Shown: positions 35,872 through 45,401, counted from the first letter of the stretch. The stretch: 64,000 nt of DNA from Saprospiraceae bacterium (GCA_016714025.1 JADJOB010000002.1:1334001-1398000), one strand, 5' to 3'. The notes: generated from the sequence alone by a model not told the origin. Numbers and translations are program-made.

Positions 35872-37224
35872 TTATTGCTTTTTAGAACGTTTAAAAAATC
35901 TGAGTACACTGTCAAAAGAACCACGTGATCTTAAATAGGAAGCTTTGCCAAATTCTATGTTAAATTTTTTCATATACCGTCTCGCAATTCCTTTATAAAA
36001 TTCCGGTTCAAAAAAAGCCATTCGGATGGTTGAAACTACATGTTCAAGTACCATTTTTTGGCTTATCCATTTTTCACAAACATCCTGACGAAATCGATAT
36101 CCCATCAATAAAAAACCTTTCACTACTTTGGTATCATGATCATACGTTATTCGGATGCTTTGTCTGCCATTGGGTGATTCCAAATGTAAGCTATTGAGGG
36201 GATAATGAATTTGTGCGGGGACAAATCCGTAAACCTGATATTCAATATCAAAAAATTTAGCAGAATTATACCAGGTGATTTGTTGATACGCAGTAGCTTC
36301 TTTGCAAATATGATGTGCTAGCGTTTTACCCATAGCCCGCGCGATGTACCATGCAGTTTCGATAGATTTTCTTCCTAAGATTGGATTTCGAAGTTGCGCG
36401 CAATCACCGATAGCATACACATGCTCGATATTGGTTTCAAGGAAATCATTTACCAGGATCCCTTGATCACATTCAAGCTCCGTATTTTGAACACACTCGA
36501 TATTTGGTTTAACCCCAACAGCGATTCCAACGAAGTTACAGGTAATTTCATGTCCATTATTGGTAACAACTGCTCTTACACGACCTAAATCATCTGAAAG
36601 GATTTCGCTTACTTGAGTTTCCAGGTGTAAATCAACACCATGGTCCTGAATGTGCCTGGTAATCATCCGGGCTTCGTCTTCCGGAAGTACCTGCGCCCAA
36701 TAATCAGATTCGCGAACCAGCATGCTTACGGGTATTTTACGTGAACAAAACATTTCTGCCAGTTCGATTGCGATGAGACCTCCACCAATGATCACGGCTT
36801 GTTGAATCGATGGTGTCAAGTTTTCGATATGCTCCAAATCCTGTTTGGAATACAAACTACAAACCCCTTCCAGTTGATTCCCTGGAATTTCAATTGTTCT
36901 GGAATTGGAGCCTGTAGCCAGGATTAAACGATCGTATGAAAGTGGCTTTTCATTTTCAGTAATTACACATTTGGAGTGAAAATCAATGGACAAAACCCTG
37001 GTGTGCAGCAAATCGATTCCGTTTTTGCTGTAAAAATCATGTGGATAGGGCTCAATATCCTTCCATCGCAAATGGCCCATATAGACATACATCAATGCCG
37101 TCCGAGAGAAAAAATAGGCTGATTCTGAGGATATTACACAGATTTTGACCTCGCTGAGTTTACGCAATTCGCGTGCGGCAGTTATTCCAGCAATGCCATT
37201 CCCTACTATTACTATTTGCTCCAT
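35872..37224 (-). CDS. FAD-dependent pyridine nucleotide-disulfide oxidoreductase family protein
   Basis: The 450-residue protein has an FAD Rossmann motif (VIVGNGIAGITAA, about 4-16), the ATGSN segment near 105, and a second NAD(P)H Rossmann motif (VIIGGGLIAIELAE near 145). The FAD-contact motif VYAIGDCAQL is near 278. There is no redox-active CxxxxC, so it belongs with NirB-, rubredoxin- or ferredoxin-reductase-like members. A basic C-terminal extension of about 110 residues ends in KRSKKQ and may contact the membrane. It is probably the NAD(P)H-oxidising partner of the adjoining polyferredoxin. The start is ATG 37224, since the longer frame begins with TTG. Confidence 0.85.
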   Translation of the reverse strand: MEQIVIVGNGIAGITAARELRKLSEVKICVISSESAYFFSRTALMYVYMGHLRWKDIEPYPHDFYSKNGIDLLHTRVLSIDFHSKCVITENEKPLSYDRLILATGSNSRTIEIPGNQLEGVCSLYSKQDLEHIENLTPSIQQAVIIGGGLIAIELAEMFCSRKIPVSMLVRESDYWAQVLPEDEARMITRHIQDHGVDLHLETQVSEILSDDLGRVRAVVTNNGHEITCNFVGIAVGVKPNIECVQNTELECDQGILVNDFLETNIEHVYAIGDCAQLRNPILGRKSIETAWYIARAMGKTLAHHICKEATAYQQITWYNSAKFFDIEYQVYGFVPAQIHYPLNSLHLESPNGRQSIRITYDHDTKVVKGFLLMGYRFRQDVCEKWISQKMVLEHVVSTIRMAFFEPEFYKGIARRYMKKFNIEFGKASYLRSRGSFDSVLRFFKRSKKQ

Positions 37225-37322
37225 TTCCTTTTCTGCCAATTTTTCTTTGGATTTTAATGGAAAAACTTATTACGAAAATTACTGTAGAACGTTAAAATTC
37301 AAAATTAATTGAAATAATAATA

Positions 37323-37330
37323 TATTTTTG
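37323..37330 (+). promoter_or_regulatory. -7 promoter element of the Omp28-like gene
   Basis: TATTTTTG is a perfect TAnnTTTG, 36 bases before the start codon. There is no TTTG box at the usual spacing. Confidence 0.5.
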
Positions 37331-37366
37331 CTGCCTTAATCTTATTCCACAACAAAACAATTCCAT

Positions 37367-39340
37367 ATGAAACAAATTTACATTCTTGTTTTCTTAGGAG
37401 TTTTGGCAAGTTCTATCGCATACAGTCAGGCACCACGCCGTGTTTTAGTAGAAGAATTTACCCAGGCTTCTTGTCCTCCCTGTGCTGCTTACAATCCGGG
37501 ATTCCATAAAATAATATTTACACCCGGCAATGAATCAAAGGTGACCTTATTGTGTTACCAGACCAGTTGGCCAGGCACAGACCCAATGAATTCTCAAAAT
37601 CCAACCGATGTTCAAAGTCGTGTTACCTATTATGGTGTGAATGCAGTACCCGATTGTTTGGCAGATGGAGGTGTAACCCAGGCAGGGGCCCCCATTTTTC
37701 ATGGAAATATTGCAGATTTTACTCAAGGGATTATCAATACCCGTTCAGTTGTAACCAGTCCGGTTGAAATTACTGTGAATCATGAATTGGCTACCAAACT
37801 GGATTCTGTCACCATGACAGTAAGTGTTAAAAATGTAAGTGCCAATGTATTGCCCGCAGAATACACCATGCATGTAATTTTAATTGAGAAAGTGGTTGAA
37901 TTTCATATTCCACCAGGTACCAATGGTGAGTTGGAATTTTATTCAGTAACCCGTAAAATGGCACCAAATGCTGCTGGTACTAAATTAACAGCAATTGATC
38001 CTGGAGCAAGTTTGGATTATACCTTTAAGATTGCCATTCCAAGCTATATCTACAACTTGAGAAACTTAGGAGTCGTTGCTTTTGTGCAGCATACTGCAAA
38101 AAAAGAAGTGATTCAATCAAACGAAAGTTTTCCAAAAGCAATTCCAGGTGCAAGTACCTATGTTGATTTAGGAACCTCAGCTACCTTATCAGGTTTTTCT
38201 GGTATTTGTGATAATAACATAGCTTTTAAAGTTGATTTTGAAAACCTGGGTACAGATACCATCCGCACCTTATCAGTTGATTTGATGATCAACAACGTGA
38301 AGAAAACCGGACAAACCAATTTGGCAGTTAATATTCCTGCTGGTGGAACTGGATTTTACGAATTTAAAAATGTAAACATTACACCAGGAAAAGCTCAGAT
38401 TAACTACAGGATTAACAATGTGAATGGTGCAAGTAAAGACATCGACAAACTCAATAATACCGGCCCACACAGATTTTTATATACAGTAGATCCAACTCCT
38501 TTCACTGAGGAATTGCACGAAGCATTTGAGGTGAGTGCCCGCGGTGTTATTCCAGCTCATAATTATGTTGAGAATTATTCTACCATGCGCGTATATCCTG
38601 CTGATAAAGCATTTTTTGGTGCACCTGAAGAAATTGGAGCTTTTGGAAATTCTGTGTATTCATTATTCTGGGATTTTTATTTCGGACCAGAAAATACAGA
38701 AGTAGGTTATTTCTTTGACAAAGTAAATTTAACCAATAGCAAAAACACAGCGTTTATGATGAGTCGTGCATTTGCTACTAAAAATAGTGAAGCGGTAAGT
38801 CTGATTGTTGAAGCATCTAAAGATTGTGGAGCTAACTGGACTACGATTTACTCAAAAGTTGGGGATGAATTGGCTACTGTTGCACCAATACCTGGTACTT
38901 ATTTTGCACCAAGTTCAGCAGATTGGATCCGGGATACTACAGACATCAGTCAATTTGATGGGGAAGCTGAAGTAATCTTCCGATTAAAAGGATTTAATCC
39001 TCCTGGTGGTTCCAATTTATTATTCCTGGACGATATCGATATCGCTCCTTTGTCACCTGTTGGTGTTGAAGATGCAGGTATTTTAACAAGAATGGAAGTA
39101 TTTCCAAATCCTGTGAAAGATCAAATAAATATTCAGGTGAACTCTCAGGAAAAAGCAACAGCAAGTATTCAATTGTATGATGTTCATGGAAAAATGATCA
39201 GCGTTTTAGACAGGTCACTTAACTTGTTTGCTGGCGAAAACCAAAAATCTTACAACGTTTCTGCTATTCATTCAGGCGTTTATAATTTGAAAATTGTTAC
39301 AGACAAAGGGGTGAGAAACCACTTTATTCAAATTCAATAA
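37367..39340 (+). CDS. Omp28-related T9SS-secreted protein with CPPC motif
   Basis: The 657-residue protein has a signal peptide (about 1-20, ending AYSQ). A thioredoxin-like Omp28 domain follows, with the dithiol C36-P-P-C39 in EEFTQASCPPCAAYN and the WPGTDPMN segment. Next come Ig-like and adhesin-type beta domains (about 270-560). It ends in a T9SS type A tail (EVFPNPVKDQINIQV ... SGVYNLKIVTDKG). The CPPC motif suggests redox activity, but many family members are known only as surface antigens. The gene has its own -7 element and its own terminator. Confidence 0.85.
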   Translation: MKQIYILVFLGVLASSIAYSQAPRRVLVEEFTQASCPPCAAYNPGFHKIIFTPGNESKVTLLCYQTSWPGTDPMNSQNPTDVQSRVTYYGVNAVPDCLADGGVTQAGAPIFHGNIADFTQGIINTRSVVTSPVEITVNHELATKLDSVTMTVSVKNVSANVLPAEYTMHVILIEKVVEFHIPPGTNGELEFYSVTRKMAPNAAGTKLTAIDPGASLDYTFKIAIPSYIYNLRNLGVVAFVQHTAKKEVIQSNESFPKAIPGASTYVDLGTSATLSGFSGICDNNIAFKVDFENLGTDTIRTLSVDLMINNVKKTGQTNLAVNIPAGGTGFYEFKNVNITPGKAQINYRINNVNGASKDIDKLNNTGPHRFLYTVDPTPFTEELHEAFEVSARGVIPAHNYVENYSTMRVYPADKAFFGAPEEIGAFGNSVYSLFWDFYFGPENTEVGYFFDKVNLTNSKNTAFMMSRAFATKNSEAVSLIVEASKDCGANWTTIYSKVGDELATVAPIPGTYFAPSSADWIRDTTDISQFDGEAEVIFRLKGFNPPGGSNLLFLDDIDIAPLSPVGVEDAGILTRMEVFPNPVKDQINIQVNSQEKATASIQLYDVHGKMISVLDRSLNLFAGENQKSYNVSAIHSGVYNLKIVTDKGVRNHFIQIQ

Positions 39341-39383
39341 ATTACTTGACATAAAAGGGCGTTTTAAAGTTCCCTTGAATTAT

Positions 39384-39417
39384 AAAAAGCCGGTTTCTTT
39401 GAAATCGGCTTTTTTTA
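39384..39417 (+). terminator. Rho-independent terminator after the Omp28-like gene
   Basis: The stem AAAAGCCGGTTTC / GAAATCGGCTTTT has one mismatch and a TTT(G) loop, and is followed by a run of T. It lies about 45 bases after the stop codon. Confidence 0.9.
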
Positions 39418-39462
39418 TGTGATCCATTGAAATTCTCGAATTTTTTTCCAATAAAAAAGCCC

Positions 39463-39493
39463 TTTGAATTCATACTAAAAAAGTATATCTTTA
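39463..39493 (+). promoter_or_regulatory. Bacteroidota promoter of the small T9SS gene
   Basis: TTTG (39463-39466) is followed after 19 bases by TATCTTTA (39486-39493). The expected transcript starts near 39500, so ATG 39519 is favoured over ATG 39501. Confidence 0.65.
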
Positions 39494-39518
39494 CAGATTA
39501 ATGCTAAGCTCCAGGCCT

Positions 39519-40211
39519 ATGAAATATATATACCTGATATTCAGTCTTTTGTGTATACATGTGGGATTCGCTCAATCACCAAAAGTGAGTGTTAATCCAA
39601 ATCCGAATACCATTTTTTTTGTTCCGGATATGACAGACCATTTTGCACATGGCAAAATGAAGAACAAGACCAATGCAACCATCAATGCATTGTGGACCCG
39701 TCAAATTTCAATGTTGCCTGCTGGTTGGAGTACCTATATCTGTGATGCCAATAATTGTTATGCGGATCATGTAGACAAATGTCCATATAATAACCCCAAT
39801 ATCATAGGAGCTAATGACTCTGCCACCCTGGATGTTCATATTTTTGATGACGGCAACATGGGAGAAGCCCATATTATTATGTGGGTTTATGAAAAAGAAG
39901 ACACACTGAATAAGTTTAGAGCAGACTATTCTTTTAATAAAATTGTATCAAATAAAGACGTTAAAAACATAGCCATTAAAGTTTACCCAAATCCGGCATC
40001 CAATTCATTTTCAGTTGAATTTAACACCGGACTTACCCGAGTTGATTTATACTCTATCTTAGGTAAAAAAGTAACTTCATATCCTGCAATTCAAAAAGGC
40101 AGTTATGATATCAGCTGGTTGGATGATGGTCTTTATTTTGTGAAATTGATTGGTCCAAACGACCAGATGTTACGCACTATCAGACTTCAAAAGCGCTCTT
40201 ACAAACCCTAA
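39519..40211 (+). CDS. Small T9SS-secreted protein, function unknown
   Basis: The 230-residue protein has a signal peptide (LIFSLLCIHVGFAQ). A single beta-sandwich domain of about 125 residues follows, containing HFAHGKMKNKTNATINALWTR and a Cys pair region (CDANNCYADHVDKC). It ends in a T9SS type A tail (KVYPNPASNSFSVEF ... DDGLYFVKLIGPN). The domain resembles a DUF1573/Ig-like module, but I cannot name it. It has its own promoter and follows the Omp28-like terminator. Confidence 0.75.
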   Translation: MKYIYLIFSLLCIHVGFAQSPKVSVNPNPNTIFFVPDMTDHFAHGKMKNKTNATINALWTRQISMLPAGWSTYICDANNCYADHVDKCPYNNPNIIGANDSATLDVHIFDDGNMGEAHIIMWVYEKEDTLNKFRADYSFNKIVSNKDVKNIAIKVYPNPASNSFSVEFNTGLTRVDLYSILGKKVTSYPAIQKGSYDISWLDDGLYFVKLIGPNDQMLRTIRLQKRSYKP

Positions 40212-40261
40212 TTCATTGAATTAGAGGATTCTAAAGGATCCGCTTAAGTACAAAATATATT

Positions 40262-40669
40262 TCAAGCAGGGTATTCCACAAAATTCCTGGGCGTTTCTGA
40301 CAATCTGATATGGATGTCTAAATGTTCAGAAATTACTTTTCGAAGAATTTCATAGATCAGAATGCAAATATTCTCTGCAGTGGGAACCTTGGATTTAAAT
40401 TCCGGCAAATCCAAGTTCAGATTTTTGTGATCAAAATACAGTTCTACGTGCTGCTCTAAAATTTCCTTCAAGGTTTTCAGATCCATGAGGATTCCAGTTT
40501 CCGGATCCAATTCGCCACTTATTTTGACATCCAGTTCATAATTGTGACCATGAAAATTTGGGTTGCTGCAGATTCCAAAAACAGAACGGTTTTTCTCATC
40601 AGACCATTCAGGTTTATATAGTCTATGGGCTGCATTGAAGTGGGCTTTTCTGATTATTGAAATTCGCAT
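40262..40669 (-). CDS. 6-carboxytetrahydropterin / 6-pyruvoyltetrahydropterin synthase family
   Basis: The 135-residue protein shows the PTPS/QueD fold. Zinc histidines are H15 in FNAAHRLY and H40, H42 in NFHGHNYEL. A cysteine, C34, is placed six residues before the HGH pair. A terminal LSETPRNFVEY motif binds the pterin and ends in the conserved Glu. It should act in queuosine or pterin biosynthesis; the exact product cannot be told by eye. The start is ATG 40669, because the longer frame begins with TTG. No other queuosine gene is nearby. Confidence 0.87.
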   Translation of the reverse strand: MRISIIRKAHFNAAHRLYKPEWSDEKNRSVFGICSNPNFHGHNYELDVKISGELDPETGILMDLKTLKEILEQHVELYFDHKNLNLDLPEFKSKVPTAENICILIYEILRKVISEHLDIHIRLSETPRNFVEYPA

Positions 40670-40765
40670 GGTGTGAAATTTAAACAAAAGTAAGAAGTTT
40701 ATAAAAAGCCTTGTTTTAATCCTCCAAAAGCCTGGAAAATACTATCATTTGTGCTTAAGCGCCGT

Positions 40766-40773
40766 TATATTTG
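40766..40773 (+). promoter_or_regulatory. -7 promoter element of the nuo operon
   Basis: TATATTTG is a perfect TAnnTTTG, 19 bases before the nuoA start. A TTTG at 40748-40751 is present at a shorter than usual spacing (14 bases). Confidence 0.6.
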
Positions 40774-40792
40774 CGCCAATTATTAAGGCCGT

Positions 40793-41179
40793 ATGGAGGC
40801 ACAACACGTACCTTTTGACTATATACCAATTCTAATCCAGTTGCTTGTTGCAATGGGTTTTGTTGTAATTACCCTGATAGGAACCCATTTATTGGGTCCA
40901 AAGCGGTCCGGGAAACGCAAAGATGCCAGTTTTGAATGTGGTTTAGATGCGGTAGGAAATGCCCGAAGCCCTTTTTCGATTCGCTATTTTATGACCGCTA
41001 TCTTGTTTGTACTGTTTGATGTGGAAATTATATTTATGTATCCCTGGGCAGTCAATTTCAGAAAGTTGGGCTGGTTTGGCTTTGCGGAAATGTTTATTTT
41101 TCTTGCTTTACTGATGGCTGGTTTCTATTATGTATTGTTGAAAGGAATTTTAAAATGGGAAACAAACGAAGAACATTAA
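40793..41179 (+). CDS. nuoA: NADH-quinone oxidoreductase subunit A
   Basis: The 128-residue subunit has three membrane segments and the conserved KDASFECGLDAVGNARSPFSI segment between the first two, which closes the quinone tunnel. The DVEIIFMYPWA motif follows in the second segment. It is the first gene of a complete 14-gene complex I operon that ends at 53474. The operon is driven by the -7 element at 40766. Length and gene order are normal. Confidence 0.96.
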   Translation: MEAQHVPFDYIPILIQLLVAMGFVVITLIGTHLLGPKRSGKRKDASFECGLDAVGNARSPFSIRYFMTAILFVLFDVEIIFMYPWAVNFRKLGWFGFAEMFIFLALLMAGFYYVLLKGILKWETNEEH

Positions 41180-41215
41180 ACTTGTTTCAGGACGTGAATT
41201 GATTGACAATTAAAA

Positions 41216-41758
41216 ATGAGTACAGTAAAAATAGTTGAAGCACCGGAAGGAATTGGAGGACAAGGTTTTTTTGCAACCAGCCTGGATTCCGTTGTTGGTC
41301 TAGCTCGTAAAAACAGTATTTGGCCACTTCCGTTTGCCACCTCTTGTTGTGGAATTGAATTTATGTCCACGATGTCATCTCATTATGATTTGGCTCGTTT
41401 TGGATCGGAGCGTTTAAGCTTTACACCTCGTCAGGCAGATTTGCTCATGGTGATGGGGACGATTGCTAAAAAAATGGGACCCGTTTTAAGACAGGTCTAT
41501 GAACAAATGGCAGAACCCAAATGGGTCATTGCGGTCGGAGCCTGTGCATCGAGTGGAGGAATCTTTGATACCTACAGTGTTTTACAAGGCATTGATCGCA
41601 TCATTCCAGTGGATGTTTACGTTCCCGGATGTCCTCCCAGACCGGAACAAATTATTGAAGGAGTTATGCGCATTCAGGATTTAATTGGGAAGGAATCAAT
41701 CAGAAGAAGAAATTCTGAAGAGTACAAAAAATTAATGGAAGAATATCTTGTGAAATAA
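41216..41758 (+). CDS. nuoB: NADH-quinone oxidoreductase subunit B
   Basis: The 180-residue subunit binds the terminal N2 cluster. Ligands are the adjacent C44-C45 in ATSCCGIEF, C110 in GACASSGG and C139 in VPGCPPRPE. It passes electrons to quinone at the interface with NuoD. The N-terminus is a short peripheral extension. The stop and the nuoC start overlap by one base (TAATG), so the two are translationally coupled. Confidence 0.97.
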   Translation: MSTVKIVEAPEGIGGQGFFATSLDSVVGLARKNSIWPLPFATSCCGIEFMSTMSSHYDLARFGSERLSFTPRQADLLMVMGTIAKKMGPVLRQVYEQMAEPKWVIAVGACASSGGIFDTYSVLQGIDRIIPVDVYVPGCPPRPEQIIEGVMRIQDLIGKESIRRRNSEEYKKLMEEYLVK

Positions 41759-42264
41759 TGGAACCCATCAATCTCGCAACAATTCAACATCACATCGATG
41801 CACATTTAGCTAATGGAATCCAGATTTCACAAGATGCATTCGGGGTTTATACCTGCGAACTTGATGTGAAGCAATTGTATCAGTTTGTTCATTTTTTATA
41901 CAAGGATGAAGTCCTTGCAATAAATTTTTTAACAGATATCTGTGGCGTTCATTTTCCTGATCAGGCATTAAAAGAAATTGGAGTAGTTTATCATTTGCAA
42001 AGTATGAAACATCATTTGCGCTTGCGAGTGAAAGTTTTTGTTTCTGAAAGCAAACCGGAAGTCCCAAGTTTAACGGGTATTTACGGATCTGCAAATTGGA
42101 TGGAACGCGAAACCTATGATTTTTACGGTGTTCAATTTTTGGGTCACCCAAATCTTAAACGCATTCTCAATATGGATGAAATGGTAGCATTTCCCATGAG
42201 AAAAGAATTTCCACTAGAGGACCCGAACCGGGAAGATAAAATTGATTACCAATTTGGAAGATAA
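41758..42264 (+). CDS. nuoC: NADH-quinone oxidoreductase subunit C
   Basis: The 168-residue subunit has the NuoC signature NWMERETYDFYGVQFLGHPNLKR and the ending FPLEDPNRED, found in the 30 kDa subunit of complex I. It is a stand-alone NuoC, not a NuoCD fusion. It forms part of the quinone-reducing arm with NuoB and NuoD. It overlaps nuoB by one base and lies 5 bases from nuoD. Confidence 0.95.
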   Translation: MEPINLATIQHHIDAHLANGIQISQDAFGVYTCELDVKQLYQFVHFLYKDEVLAINFLTDICGVHFPDQALKEIGVVYHLQSMKHHLRLRVKVFVSESKPEVPSLTGIYGSANWMERETYDFYGVQFLGHPNLKRILNMDEMVAFPMRKEFPLEDPNREDKIDYQFGR

Positions 42265-42269
42265 GAGGG

Positions 42270-43496
42270 ATGAAGACCAACTTAGAATTTTTAGCAAACA
42301 TTAAATTGCCCGATAAACCGGAGATTCCATACAATACGCTTAATTTGGGTCCAACCCACCCTGCAACCCATGGTATTTTTCAAAACGTGCTCACCATGGA
42401 TGGAGAACGCATCGTACATGGCGAACAAACAATAGGATATATTCACAGAGCTTTTGAAAAAATTGCAGAGCGCAGACCTTTTTATCAAATTACTCCGCTC
42501 ACAGATCGTTTGAATTATTGCTCTGCACCCATTAATAATACAGGCTGGTATTTAACCGTAGAAAAATTATTAGGAGTTCAAGTGCCAAAGCGCGTGGATT
42601 ATATGCGTGTAATGGTTATGGAACTTGCCCGCATTGCAGATCATATTATTTGTAATTCGATTTTAGGCGTTGATACCGGTGCTCTCACTGGGTTTACCTA
42701 TGTGTACCAATGGCGTGAATTTATCTATGAAATTTATGAAGAAATTTGTGGTGCTCGTTTAACAACAAACATGGGCCGTATCGGTGGATTTGAAAGAGAT
42801 TTTAATCCCATCGTATTTGAAAAAACAAATAAATTTTTAAAGGAATTTCCACCGGTTTGGCGAGAGTTTGAAAGTCTGCTTTCACGAAATCGGATTTTTA
42901 TGGATCGAACCATTGATACCGGTGGACTCAGCATGGAACGTGCATTGAATTACGGGTTTACTGGTCCGAATTTAAGAGCATGTGGCTTGGATTACGATGT
43001 GCGCACAGCAGAGCCTTATTGTTCTTATGAAGATTTTAAATTTGAAATACCAGTTGGTACTACTGGAGATACTTATGATCGATTTGTAGTTCGTAATGAA
43101 GAAATCTGGCAAAGTTTGAGTTTGGTTGAACAAGCCATGCATAAAATTCAAGCGTTGGAACCTGGAGTTTTTCATGCCGATTGTGATAAATATTATCTTC
43201 CTCCAAAACAGGAAGTTTATAAAAATATGGAAGCATTGATCTACCATTTTAAAATTATTATGGGTGAAATCGATGCTCCTAAAGGTGAAGTATATCAGGC
43301 AGTTGAAGGTGCAAACGGTGAATTGGGTTTTTACTTAATCAGCGATGGCGGAAGAACTCCGTATCGTCTGCATTTTAGAAGACCTTGTTTTATTTATTAC
43401 CAGGCATTTCCGGAAATGGTCAGAGGACAATTGCTCTCTGATGCCATTGTTGTAATGAGTAGTTTGAATGTAATTGCCGGTGAACTGGATGCTTAA
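42270..43496 (+). CDS. nuoD: NADH-quinone oxidoreductase subunit D
   Basis: The 408-residue 49 kDa subunit begins with the hallmark NLGPTHPATHGIF, which lines the quinone site. It ends in the conserved block with RGQLLSDAIVVMSSLNVIAGELD. It is related to the large subunit of NiFe hydrogenases. The start is preceded by AGAGGG, a rare clear ribosome-binding site. A 77-base gap to nuoE without a stem or promoter still suits one transcript. Confidence 0.97.
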   Translation: MKTNLEFLANIKLPDKPEIPYNTLNLGPTHPATHGIFQNVLTMDGERIVHGEQTIGYIHRAFEKIAERRPFYQITPLTDRLNYCSAPINNTGWYLTVEKLLGVQVPKRVDYMRVMVMELARIADHIICNSILGVDTGALTGFTYVYQWREFIYEIYEEICGARLTTNMGRIGGFERDFNPIVFEKTNKFLKEFPPVWREFESLLSRNRIFMDRTIDTGGLSMERALNYGFTGPNLRACGLDYDVRTAEPYCSYEDFKFEIPVGTTGDTYDRFVVRNEEIWQSLSLVEQAMHKIQALEPGVFHADCDKYYLPPKQEVYKNMEALIYHFKIIMGEIDAPKGEVYQAVEGANGELGFYLISDGGRTPYRLHFRRPCFIYYQAFPEMVRGQLLSDAIVVMSSLNVIAGELDA

Positions 43497-43573
43497 ATTA
43501 AAGTAATTACGAAGTAGTACTTGCGAATTAATAAATGTTGTGGTTTGAATAATGGTTTTAGTGAAAAATAAAT

Positions 43574-44062
43574 ATGCCATTTACAAGTGAACGGTTAAAA
43601 CAATTTGAGGATATTAAAAAAAGATATCCGGAAGGAAAGCACAAATCTGCTTTGCTGCCAATATTGCATTTGGTTCAGGAAGATCATGGCTGGTTGCCGG
43701 TGGATGCCATGAATGAAGTAGCAGAGGTATTGGATATTAAACCCATTGAAGTATATGAAGTCGCAACGTTTTATACGATGTTTCATGTAAAGCCGGTTGG
43801 TAAATATGTTTTGGAAATTTGTCGTACCGGCCCTTGTTGTTTAGTTGGAGCAGAATCAATGATTCAATATTTAAAAGAAAAACTGAATGTTGAAGAAGGG
43901 GAAACTACTCAAGATGGTTTATTTACAATCAAACCCGTTGAATGTCTTGCTTCTTGTGGTACCGGCCCTGTATTGCAAATTGGCCCTGATTACAAATACC
44001 ATGAACACCTGACAAAAGAAAAAATAGATTCATTGATTGACGAACTTAGGTCTAAAGGATAA
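43574..44062 (+). CDS. nuoE: NADH-quinone oxidoreductase subunit E
   Basis: The 162-residue thioredoxin-like subunit has the N1a 2Fe-2S ligands C83 and C88 (CRTGPC) and C124 and C128 (CLASC). It also has the EVYEVATFYTMFHVKP segment. With NuoF and NuoG it forms the NADH-oxidising module, so this complex I is of the NADH-using type rather than the 11-subunit ferredoxin type. The next start lies 7 bases after its stop. Confidence 0.96.
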   Translation: MPFTSERLKQFEDIKKRYPEGKHKSALLPILHLVQEDHGWLPVDAMNEVAEVLDIKPIEVYEVATFYTMFHVKPVGKYVLEICRTGPCCLVGAESMIQYLKEKLNVEEGETTQDGLFTIKPVECLASCGTGPVLQIGPDYKYHEHLTKEKIDSLIDELRSKG

Positions 44063-44069
44063 TAGAGGA

Positions 44070-45401
44070 ATGAAATTATTACTAGAACATATCGATAAAC
44101 CTGGAATCCAATCAATTGATGGATATATAAAAAATGGAGGCTATCGCTCCGTTGAAAAAGCACTCAAACAATTAAGTCCAGATCAACTGGTTGAAGAAGT
44201 CAAGACTTCCGGATTAAGAGGTCGAGGAGGAGCAGGATTTCCAACTGGAATGAAATGGTCTTTTCTCGATAAAAAATCAGACAAACCGAAATACCTTGTT
44301 TGTAATGCGGATGAATCCGAACCGGGTACTTTTAAGGACCGTTTTTTAATGGAACATATTCCTCATTTGTTGATTGAAGGAATGATTGTTTCTTCTTTTG
44401 CATTGACTGCAAAAACATCTTATATCTATGTTCGGGGTGAAATGATGTATATCATACGCATTCTCGAAAAAGCAATTGCAGAAGCATATGCTAAAGGCTA
44501 TCTTGGAAAAAATATTTTAGGTAGCGGATATGATTTGGATTTATTTGTTCAAGCTGGTGGAGGTGCCTATATCTGTGGTGAAGAAACTGCCTTACTGGAA
44601 TCACTTGAAGGCAAACGCGGCAATCCAAGAAACAAGCCACCATTTCCAGCAGTTTGGGGTTTGTATGGTTGCCCAACGGTAGTAAACAATGTAGAAACAA
44701 TAGCAGCAGTGCCATGGATTGTCAATCAGGGTGGTGCGGCTTATGCTGCAATCGGGATCGGAAAAAGTACCGGTACCAAATTAATTTCAGCATGTGGAAA
44801 CATAAATAAACCGGGTGTTTATGAAATTGAATTGGGATTGCCGGTTGAAGAATTTATATACAGCGATGATTATTGTGGTGGAATCGCAAATGGAAGAGAA
44901 CTAAAGGCAGTTGTTGCCGGTGGTTCTTCAGTACCCATTCTCCCAAAAAATCTGATATTAAAAACAGCCAGTCAGGAAGCTCGTTTAATGAGTTACGAAT
45001 CACTGTCTGATGGTGGATTTGTAAGTGGAACCATGTTAGGTTCTGGTGGTTTCATCGTATTCGATGATCAAGCCTGCATTGTGAGAAACTTGTGGAATTT
45101 TACCCGTTTTTACCATCATGAAAGTTGTGGACAATGCAGTCCATGCAGAGAAGGTACCGGTTGGATGGAAAAAGTGTTACACCGCATTGAATATGGTCAT
45201 GGCAAATTGACTGATATTGATTTATTGGTTGATGTAGCTAAAAAAATAGAAGGAAAAACAATATGTCCTTTGGGGGAAGCAGCAGCATGGCCGGTAGCCA
45301 GTGCCATTCGCCATTTTAGGGATGAATTTGAAGCGCATGTCAGGAATCCGGAATCGTGTAATGCCAGGCATTTACATTTTGAAACTGCAATGAGCCATTA
45401 A
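44070..45401 (+). CDS. nuoF: NADH-quinone oxidoreductase subunit F
   Basis: The 443-residue subunit binds FMN and NADH. Visible are LRGRGGAGFPTGMKW (NADH loop), GAYICGEETALLESLEG (FMN loop), and the N3 cluster ligands CGQCSPCREG with a later Cys in TICPLG. The longer frame from 44037 was rejected in favour of ATG 44070, which has AGAGGA placed just upstream. It is the entry point for NADH electrons into complex I. Confidence 0.96.
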   Translation: MKLLLEHIDKPGIQSIDGYIKNGGYRSVEKALKQLSPDQLVEEVKTSGLRGRGGAGFPTGMKWSFLDKKSDKPKYLVCNADESEPGTFKDRFLMEHIPHLLIEGMIVSSFALTAKTSYIYVRGEMMYIIRILEKAIAEAYAKGYLGKNILGSGYDLDLFVQAGGGAYICGEETALLESLEGKRGNPRNKPPFPAVWGLYGCPTVVNNVETIAAVPWIVNQGGAAYAAIGIGKSTGTKLISACGNINKPGVYEIELGLPVEEFIYSDDYCGGIANGRELKAVVAGGSSVPILPKNLILKTASQEARLMSYESLSDGGFVSGTMLGSGGFIVFDDQACIVRNLWNFTRFYHHESCGQCSPCREGTGWMEKVLHRIEYGHGKLTDIDLLVDVAKKIEGKTICPLGEAAAWPVASAIRHFRDEFEAHVRNPESCNARHLHFETAMSH

